From: JAFKKS01 sp050187875
Lineage (GTDB): Bacteria > Pseudomonadota > Alphaproteobacteria > Rhizobiales > Xanthobacteraceae
Assembly: GCA_050187875.1 (NCBI GenBank)
Contig: JBFWXB010000011.1
Location: forward strand, 1 to 64,000
Reading direction: 5' to 3'
Length of the DNA stretch: 64,000 nucleotides
Positions 58,139 through 64,000 of the stretch are shown piece by piece. The translations under genes were made by a program, and so were the position numbers. The notes beneath the pieces were generated by a model. The model was not told the origin of the DNA. It did no database searches and was given only the letters and a program-made list of their open reading frames with translations. Each line of letters opens with the position of its first letter. The first letter of the stretch is position 1.

Positions 58139-60976
58139 GTGTCTGTGCTGCGCATGCGTACCGAAACACCGCCGTTTGACAGCAACGACCCGCGCTTGGC
58201 GCCGCTTGCGCAGGCTCGCGCGCCGGCGTGGCTCTGGACCGCGGACGGCACGCGCCTTCTCTGGGCAAACGCAGCGGGCGCCGCGGCCTTCGACCAGAAG
58301 GCCGGCGAAACGGGTGGCGAGCGCCGCTTTCCGGCGGAGCATCCGATGGCGCGCGAGATCGCGCGGCTTGCGGCAAGCCTGCCGGATACCGAGCGCGCGC
58401 AACTCGTGCGGCTGCGTGGATTTGGCGGGCCGCTCGGCCAGCCGCTGCTCTGCTCTTGTGCGCGGCTTTCCTTCGACGATCGGCAGGCCGGCATCCTGGT
58501 CGCCGCACAAGAGCTTTTCTACGCGGCGGCGCAAGCCGCCGAACGGGACGCCGCGGAAAATGCGGCCGCGCCGGCACAAAGCATCGAACAATCGGAAGCG
58601 GCAGGGGGCATCATGACAAGCGCAACCGTAACGGCCGAGGCGCGCGCGCCGTCCGTGCTCGACAATTTGGAAACGCGCTTCGTCGCGCGGCACGTTCCGT
58701 TCCGCTTCGTCTGGCAGATGGATGCGGAGCTCAGGCTCGTTTCCCTCTCCGACGAATTCGTCGCGCTCGCGGGCCCGCAGACCGCGGCGATGATCGGCAG
58801 CCCGTGGGGCGAGATCGCCGCCACGCTCGGGCTCGATTCTGACGGACGCATCGCCGGTGCGATGGCGTCGCATGACACCTGGAGCGGCATCACCGTCGCG
58901 TGGCCGATCGACGGCGCGGCGGCGCCGCTGCCGGTCGCCTTGTCCGGCATGCCGGCATTCGAACGCGAGCGCGCCTTTGGCGGCTATCGCGGGTTCGGCA
59001 TCTGCCGCGACATCGACGCGCTCGCCGCCGCCATCGCGGCGCGGCGAAACGCTCCGCCCACCGCGAAAGCGGTGGACCGCAAGACACCAGCGCCGGCGGC
59101 AGAGCCTCCGGCCGACACGCTGCCGCCGCTCGAAATACAATCCGGCCCGGACGCACCGATCCGTTACGAGCCGCCGCCGATCGTTCCCGACGTCCCGGCG
59201 GACGCGGCGCGCCCGCAGCTCACCGTCGTGCCGACCGTCAAGAATGTCGTGCCGTTCCGTCCGAATGGCGGCGCCGCCGAGAAGCGGCCGTCGCTCACCA
59301 GCGTCGAGCGCAACGCCTTCCAGGAGATCGCGAAGGCGCTGGGCGCGCGCACCGCTCCAAAAGATGAAACGCAAGCACCGGCCGCGCCACCGCGCGAGCC
59401 GACAGAGGAAGCGAAGCGCGCGCGTCCCACGAGCGACGTCTCGTCCTTCGCTGAAATCTCACACACGCTCGCGAAGCTCACGAAGACGCCGGACACGCAG
59501 GCGCCGGCCGAGCGCGCGGTGCTCGACCGCATGCCGATCGCCGTCCTCGCCTATCGCGGCGACGCGCTCATCTATGCCAACCGCATCTTCTTCCACTGGA
59601 CCGGATATCCCGACCTCGCGACGCTTGCGGCCGCGGGCGGACTTTCGGCGCTGTTCTGCGATCCGAGCCTCGAAGCCTCCGACGAGGACGAGCCGCCGAG
59701 CCGCGCGCTCTGCGTGAAGACGCGCGAGGGGACGAAGCAGGCGATCGACGCGCGGCTGTTCTCGGTGCCGTGGGACGGCGAGCCGGCGATGCTGCTGATG
59801 TTCAGCAAGTCCGCCAACGGCGCGAAGAAGCGGGCGGAGGTGAGCACGCGTGAGGCGCAGGCGCTCGCACTCGAGCTCAAGTCGATCCTCGATACCGCGA
59901 CCGACGGCGTCATCATCACCGATGACGAAGGCAATATCCTCGCCGGCAACCGCAGCGCGGAAGCGCTGTTCGGCTACGACACGCAGGAGATCATCGGCCA
60001 GCCCTTCACCGACCTGTTCGCGCCGGAAAGCCACCGCGCCGCGCTCGACTATCTCGATGGGCTCACCCGCAGCGGCGTTCTCAGCATCCTCAACGACGGC
60101 CGCGAGGTGATCGGCCGCGTGCGTCAGGGCGGATTGATCCCGCTGTTCATGACCATGGGCCGCGTCTCGGAAGAGCCGGTGAAATTCTGCGCCGTGTTCC
60201 GCGACATCACGCAATGGAAACGCGCCGAAGAGGAACTCACCAGCGCCAAGCGCCAGGCCGAGCGCGCGTCGTCGGCGAAATCCGACTTCCTCGCCAAGAT
60301 CAGCCACGAGATCCGCACGCCGCTCAACGCCATCATCGGCTTCTCCGAAGTGATGCTGGAGGAGTGCTTCGGGCCGATCGAGAACGAGCGCTACAAGAAC
60401 TACATCCGCGACATCCACACCTCCGGCGAGCACATGGTGTCGCTGCTCAACGACCTGCTCGATCTCTCCAAGATCGAGGCCGGCAAGCTCGACCTCAATT
60501 TCGCGCGCGTCGACCTCAACGAGGTGACGCAGCAGTCGGTCGCGCTGATGCAGCCGCAGGCGAACCGCCAGCGCGTCATCATCCGCACGTCGCTCTCGAA
60601 GGCGCTGCCGCCGATCGTCGCCGACGAGCGCTCGACGCGGCAGATCGTGCTCAATCTCCTCTCCAACTCGGTAAAGTTCACCGGACCCGGCGGGCAGGTG
60701 ATCGTCTCGACGGCGCTCACCGATCGTGGCGAGGCGGTGCTGCGTGTACGCGACACAGGGGTGGGCATGAGCGAGAAGGAGATCGCGACCGCGCTCGAGC
60801 CGTTCCGGCAGCTTGCGACCTCGTCGCGCTATGGCGGCGCCGGGACTGGGCTCGGATTGCCGCTGACCAAGGCGCTCGCGGAAGCCAATCGCGCGAGCTT
60901 CAGCATCAAGAGCGCGCCGAACGCCGGAACGCTGATCGAGATCATCTTTCCCTCGACGCGGGTGCTCGCGGAATGA
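58139..60976 (+). CDS. PdhS-like PAS sensor histidine kinase
   Basis: A 945-residue cytoplasmic kinase. There are PAS-like segments near residues 25-110 and 165-290, a long Pro/Ala-rich linker (about 300-450), a PAS at about 455-560, and a clear PAS at about 575-690 (ILDTATDGVIITDDEGNIL). The HisKA domain carries the phosphorylated His in SHEIRTPLNAIIGFSEVMLE, and the ATPase has VLNLLSNSVKFT (N box) and GTGLGLPLTKALAE (G2). The HisKA sequence with ECFGPIENERYKNYIRDIH and LLDLSKIEAGKLDL is of the PleC/DivJ/PdhS group that controls DivK and CtrA. No transmembrane helix is seen, as in PdhS. The start may be GTG 58139 or ATG 58154. Confidence 0.9.
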   Translation: MSVLRMRTETPPFDSNDPRLAPLAQARAPAWLWTADGTRLLWANAAGAAAFDQKAGETGGERRFPAEHPMAREIARLAASLPDTERAQLVRLRGFGGPLGQPLLCSCARLSFDDRQAGILVAAQELFYAAAQAAERDAAENAAAPAQSIEQSEAAGGIMTSATVTAEARAPSVLDNLETRFVARHVPFRFVWQMDAELRLVSLSDEFVALAGPQTAAMIGSPWGEIAATLGLDSDGRIAGAMASHDTWSGITVAWPIDGAAAPLPVALSGMPAFERERAFGGYRGFGICRDIDALAAAIAARRNAPPTAKAVDRKTPAPAAEPPADTLPPLEIQSGPDAPIRYEPPPIVPDVPADAARPQLTVVPTVKNVVPFRPNGGAAEKRPSLTSVERNAFQEIAKALGARTAPKDETQAPAAPPREPTEEAKRARPTSDVSSFAEISHTLAKLTKTPDTQAPAERAVLDRMPIAVLAYRGDALIYANRIFFHWTGYPDLATLAAAGGLSALFCDPSLEASDEDEPPSRALCVKTREGTKQAIDARLFSVPWDGEPAMLLMFSKSANGAKKRAEVSTREAQALALELKSILDTATDGVIITDDEGNILAGNRSAEALFGYDTQEIIGQPFTDLFAPESHRAALDYLDGLTRSGVLSILNDGREVIGRVRQGGLIPLFMTMGRVSEEPVKFCAVFRDITQWKRAEEELTSAKRQAERASSAKSDFLAKISHEIRTPLNAIIGFSEVMLEECFGPIENERYKNYIRDIHTSGEHMVSLLNDLLDLSKIEAGKLDLNFARVDLNEVTQQSVALMQPQANRQRVIIRTSLSKALPPIVADERSTRQIVLNLLSNSVKFTGPGGQVIVSTALTDRGEAVLRVRDTGVGMSEKEIATALEPFRQLATSSRYGGAGTGLGLPLTKALAEANRASFSIKSAPNAGTLIEIIFPSTRVLAE

Positions 60977-61794
60977 CAACGAGCAAGAAGACGCCCGCCG
61001 CGATTGCGAAGGAAACATTCGCGGCGATCGAGAGCGCGCAGCAGATCACGCCGTTCTCGCAACGCGGCGAAGGCTTCGACCTTGCGACCGCCTATGCCGC
61101 GACGGCGGAACTGCGCAAGCTCCGTCAGGGCCGCGGCGAGACCTTCGCCGGGCGCAAGATCGGCTTCACCAACCGCGCGATGTGGGCGGAATACGGCGTC
61201 TACGCGCCGATCTGGGGCGACATGTACGCGACGACGGTGCATGAGATCGCGAAGCTCGGCGGCTCATTATCGCTTGCGAAAATGCCGGAGCCGAAGATCG
61301 AGCCGGAGATCGCCTTCAAGTTTTCCCGCGCGCCCGACGCGGGCATGGACGACGCGGCGCTGATGGGCTGCATCGAATGGATCGCGCATGGTTTCGAGAT
61401 CGTGCAGTCGATCTATCCCGGCTGGAAGTTCTCCGCCGCCGACGGCATCGCCGCCGGCTGCCTGCATGGCGCATTGGTCTACGGCAAGCCGCATCGCGTG
61501 GAAGACATGGCCGCCGCGTTCGCCAAGGTCCTGCCGAAATTCTCGGTGACGCTCCTGCGCGATGGCGAGGTGATCGACCGCGGCGTCGGCGCCAATGTCC
61601 TTGACGGGCCGGTGAATGCAGTGCGCCATCTCCTCACGCTCCTCAAGGACGACACGAGCAACCCGCCGGTCGGCCCCGGTGAGATCATCACCACTGGCAG
61701 TCTCACGCGCGCCTTTCCGGTGGCGCCGGGCGAGACCTGGTCGACGCAGATCGAAGGCCTGCCGCTCTCGGGCGTTTCCGTCACCTTCGCGTGA
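60973..61794 (+). CDS. Fumarylacetoacetase-fold hydratase (2-oxopent-4-enoate hydratase / HpcG-like)
   Basis: A 273-residue protein of the MhpD/HpcG branch. The blocks RKIGFTNRAMWAEYGV, EPKIEPEIAFKF (acidic metal ligands), EWIAHGFEIVQSIYP and GEIITTGSLTRAFPV are family hallmarks. It would hydrate 2-hydroxypenta-2,4-dienoate or a related product of meta-cleavage of aromatic rings. Its ATG overlaps the kinase stop by ATGA, an unexpected coupling of a catabolic enzyme with a cell-cycle kinase. No other meta-cleavage gene is adjacent. Confidence 0.88.
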   Translation: MTTSKKTPAAIAKETFAAIESAQQITPFSQRGEGFDLATAYAATAELRKLRQGRGETFAGRKIGFTNRAMWAEYGVYAPIWGDMYATTVHEIAKLGGSLSLAKMPEPKIEPEIAFKFSRAPDAGMDDAALMGCIEWIAHGFEIVQSIYPGWKFSAADGIAAGCLHGALVYGKPHRVEDMAAAFAKVLPKFSVTLLRDGEVIDRGVGANVLDGPVNAVRHLLTLLKDDTSNPPVGPGEIITTGSLTRAFPVAPGETWSTQIEGLPLSGVSVTFA

Positions 61795-61911
61795 TGTCGC
61801 GCGGGCGACAGCCATGCGGCGGTGAACGGGCCGTATAGTCGCGCGTCTCTGCTATAATCGCGCCGTCGTACCTCGGAACGGGATCGCCTCGCGGTTCGGA
61901 AGGGGACGCCG

Positions 61912-62652
61912 ATGCGGCTTTTGCGGCTGTCGCTTGTCAGTCTTGCGTTGATGCTCGCCGCGCTGCCTTGCGCCCGCGCGGCGGAGGCCGTGGACCTTCT
62001 TCTCGTGCTCGCCGCCGACGTCTCGCGCAGCATCGACAACGAGAAATTTCAGCTGCAGCGCGACGGCTACGCGGCCGCATTCGCGAATACGCGCGTGCTC
62101 GAGGCCATCGCCTCCGGCAAGCACGGGCGGATCGCCGTCTGTTTCGTCGAGTGGTCGGGCTTGGCCTCGCAGAAACTCGTCATCGGCTGGTCTATGATCA
62201 AGGACGCGCAGAGCGCGAAGCAGTTCGGCGACCGGCTCATCGAGGCGCCGCGCTCCTTCGCGGAACGCACGTCGATCAGCGGCGGCATCGACTTCGCAAT
62301 GACGCAATTTCGCGGCGCGCCGTTCGAAGCGACACGGCGAACGATCGACGTCTCCGGCGACGGCACGAACAACAGCGGCCGCGACGTGCGCACGGCGCGC
62401 GACGAGGCGGTGGCACAGGACGTGACCATCAACGGACTCGTCATCCTGAGCGACAAGCCGCTCGCCTGGAACCCGGAGCACACGAATCCGGCGGGAGGGC
62501 TCGCCGTCTATTACCGGGACAACGTGATCGGCGGCGTCGGCGCCTTCGTCATGGTGGCGGAGGATTTCAAGTCGTTCGGCAACGCGCTGATCAACAAGCT
62601 CATCGCCGAGATCGCGCAGGCGAACGCGGTGCGGCAGGCGATGAAGGAGTAG
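61912..62652 (+). CDS. DUF1194 (von-Willebrand-A-like) exported protein
   Basis: A 246-residue protein with a signal peptide (1-23, ending ARA). VDLLLVLAADVSRSIDNEKFQLQ carries a D-x-S-x-S motif (DVSRS, with Ile where the other copy has Met), and RRTIDVSGDGTNNSGRDV is the second conserved strand. It is clearly related to the protein at 43076 over most of its length, but lacks about 40 C-terminal residues. Function unknown; it stands alone, between the hydratase gene and a repeat-filled gap. Confidence 0.88.
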   Translation: MRLLRLSLVSLALMLAALPCARAAEAVDLLLVLAADVSRSIDNEKFQLQRDGYAAAFANTRVLEAIASGKHGRIAVCFVEWSGLASQKLVIGWSMIKDAQSAKQFGDRLIEAPRSFAERTSISGGIDFAMTQFRGAPFEATRRTIDVSGDGTNNSGRDVRTARDEAVAQDVTINGLVILSDKPLAWNPEHTNPAGGLAVYYRDNVIGGVGAFVMVAEDFKSFGNALINKLIAEIAQANAVRQAMKE

Positions 62653-62681
62653 CGCGGTTCATGACGAGACGCCGCTTGCTT

Positions 62682-62818
62682 CACCTCTCCCATAGGGAGA
62701 GGTCGGCCGAGCGAAGCGAGGGCGGGTGAGGGGTTAGAGACTATCGAGAGAGCGTAACCCCTCACCCGGATCGTTTCGCTGCGCTCAACGATCCGACCTC
62801 TCCCTATGGGAGAGGTGA
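62682..62818. repeat. Intergenic inverted repeat, family D (complete copy)
   Basis: CACCTCTCCCATAGGGAGAG and GGTCGG are mirrored by CCGACCTCTCCCTATGGGAG at the other end, and GGGTGAGGGGTTA pairs with TAACCCCTCACCC in the middle. With the regulatory boxes listed next it accounts for most of the 515-base gap 62653-63167; no gene is seen there. Confidence 0.75.
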
Positions 62819-62996
62819 CGGAGTGGGCCGCACGCTTTCGGGCTGTCGGTCAGTCCGCACGTGTTGCTCACGCCTTCGACGCGCCCCGGAATGACAAGAA
62901 GCGATGCTGCGGCAACACGCCGCGCGTGGTGAAGCGCCGGCCTTCGGCAATGCGCCATCACGAATTCCGTCGCGCACGCAATCGGCAACGTGAGCT

Positions 62997-63039
62997 TTTA
63001 GAGCGCTTCAAAAAACGCCAGCTTTAGAACCCTTCCAAG
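62997..63039 (+). promoter_or_regulatory. Two tandem Irr-type iron boxes
   Basis: TTTAGAG-CGC-TTCAAAA (62997-63013) and TTTAGAA-CCC-TTCCAAG (63023-63039) each match 12 of 14 positions of the ICE/Irr palindrome TTTAGAA-N3-TTCTAAA as I recall it. They are 26 bases apart centre to centre and precede a ferric-iron-type binding-protein gene by about 130 bases. Confidence 0.55.
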
Positions 63040-63167
63040 CTACTGGCTTTCCTGACGAATCTCCGTTGACCGCGCGCTTCGCACATCTTTAGTGACGAAG
63101 CGCCTGCGACAGACCCGCGGGCGCTTTTCATGCAAGGCGGGGTCATTCCCGCGTGGAGGAGTTGGTG

Positions 63168-64000
63168 ATGATCCGTTCGCGCGTTCGCGCTTTCCCGTTG
63201 ATGGCTGTTCTCGCTGCGGCCGCCGCCGCGCTGGCTCCCAGCAGCGCTTCTGCCGCCGGCGAGGTCAATGTCTACAGCTATCGCGAGGCGAAGCTGATCG
63301 CGCCCCTGTTCGAGGCCTTCACCAAAGAGAGCGGCATCAAGGTCAACGTCATCTCCGCCGGCTCCGGCCTCGAGCAGCGCATCAAGACCGAAGGCGCCAA
63401 CAGCCCGGCCGACATTCTTCTCACCGTCGACATCGCGCGGCTGCAAGACGCGGAAAAGGCGGGCATCACCGCGCCGTTCAAGTCGAAAGCGCTCGATAAG
63501 GCCGTGCCGGCGCAATATCACGATCCGAACGGGCATTGGGTCGGCATCTCGATGCGCGCGCGCGTCGTCTATGCCTCGAAGGAGCGCGTGAAGCAGGACG
63601 CGATCACCTATGAGGAGCTTGCCGATCCGAAATGGAAGGGCAAGATCTGTATCCGCTCCGGCCAGCACCCGTATAACAACGCGCTCTTCGCCGCCTACAT
63701 CGTCCATCACGGCGCGGCGGACGCGGAAACGTGGCTCAAGGGCGTCAAGGCCAATCTCGCGCAGAAGCCCTCGGGCGGCGACCGCGAAGTCGCGCGCGAC
63801 ATCGCGGCCGGCAAATGCGACATCGGCCTCGGCAACAGCTATTACTGGGCGCTGATGCACGACAAGGAAGCGGACAAGAAGGCCTGGGCGGAGGCGACGA
63901 AAGTCATCCTGCCGACGTTCAAGGACGGCGGCACGCATGTGAACCTCTCCGGCGTCGTGCTCACCAAGCACGCGCCGAACAAAGAGAACGCCATCAAGCT
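63168..64000 (+). CDS. Ferric-iron ABC transporter substrate-binding protein (FutA/FbpA type), partial
   Basis: The first 277 codons of a binding protein; the gene runs off the window. The signal peptide ends near SSASAAG, and the mature part opens with EVNVYSYREAKLIAPLFEAF, as in FutA/Idi-type proteins. SGQHPYNNALFAAYIVHHGA and GNSYYWALMHD contain the tyrosines that ligate iron in this group. GGAGG precedes the ATG at 63168. A permease and ATPase probably follow outside the window. Two Irr-like boxes upstream support iron-dependent control. It is distinct from the two binding proteins at 34-37 kb. Confidence 0.9.
   Translation, partial: MIRSRVRAFPLMAVLAAAAAALAPSSASAAGEVNVYSYREAKLIAPLFEAFTKESGIKVNVISAGSGLEQRIKTEGANSPADILLTVDIARLQDAEKAGITAPFKSKALDKAVPAQYHDPNGHWVGISMRARVVYASKERVKQDAITYEELADPKWKGKICIRSGQHPYNNALFAAYIVHHGAADAETWLKGVKANLAQKPSGGDREVARDIAAGKCDIGLGNSYYWALMHDKEADKKAWAEATKVILPTFKDGGTHVNLSGVVLTKHAPNKENAIK

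Noticed and set aside
59459..61018. A 519-codon minus-strand frame
   Set aside because: It is opposite the histidine kinase coding sequence and has the typical Arg/Glu/Asp/Ala shadow composition.
63098..63130. AGCGCC / GGCGCT hairpin with TTTT as a terminator
   Set aside because: It lies between the iron boxes and the start codon of the iron-binding protein, has a long 14-base loop, and would stop its own gene. It is at most a weak leader structure.

Overview
The window is GC-rich, with dense coding and ATGA stop/start overlaps. It points to an alphaproteobacterium of the order Hyphomicrobiales (Rhizobiales), near Bradyrhizobium or Xanthobacteraceae. The lineage markers are a NepR-like anti-sigma gene behind a perfect EcfG-type promoter, a CtrA box, Irr-type iron boxes, a PdhS-like cell-cycle kinase, two phasins, the histone-deacetylase-like/xseB/dxs/tlyA/rRNA-methylase block, and several families of intergenic palindromic repeats. 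I see no rRNA, tRNA, CRISPR array, prophage or insertion sequence.

Region 1 (about 0.3-29.9 kb) is an accessory catabolic region. A two-gene amidohydrolase cassette appears twice, head to head (1383-5989), and a fifth amidohydrolase lies at 23975. Two of the five amidohydrolase genes are directly coupled to a small Rieske protein, but no oxygenase is present. Around them are a cupin, two orphan NitT/TauT-type substrate-binding proteins, a dehydrogenase / lactonase-like hydrolase / SDR run, a mandelate-dehydrogenase-like flavoenzyme, an aldo-keto reductase, two more SDRs, a PrpF-type isomerase, an MFS carrier and a LysR regulator. The LysR gene faces an operon of amidohydrolase, Rieske, DehI-like protein, class III CoA-transferase, CitE-like lyase and a second class III CoA-transferase. 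Taken together this looks like import of a carboxylic acid (perhaps aromatic or branched), ring or C-C cleavage chemistry, CoA activation and lyase cleavage. The substrate cannot be read from the sequence. A FeeM-like acyl-amino-acid synthase with a CtrA box and a GGDEF-EAL protein sit inside this region.

Region 2 (30-42 kb) holds a secreted lysine-rich repeat protein, aroC, ribB with a degenerate second domain, a complete ABC importer with two tandem binding proteins, and MmgE/PrpD, HMG-CoA-lyase and enoyl-CoA-hydratase genes.

Region 3 (42-58 kb) is mostly core. It contains an HtrA-like protein that has lost its catalytic triad, a DUF1194 protein, a glutaminyl cyclase, two RNA methylases, dxs, xseB, a deacetylase-like enzyme, NepR, a VOC dioxygenase, an acyl-CoA dehydrogenase, a Sua5-type tRNA enzyme, a GlcD-type oxidase, a GNAT and two phasins.

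Region 4 (58-64 kb) has the PdhS-like kinase overlapping a fumarylacetoacetase-fold hydratase, a second DUF1194 gene, and a ferric-iron binding protein, cut by the window end, behind two tandem Irr-like boxes.
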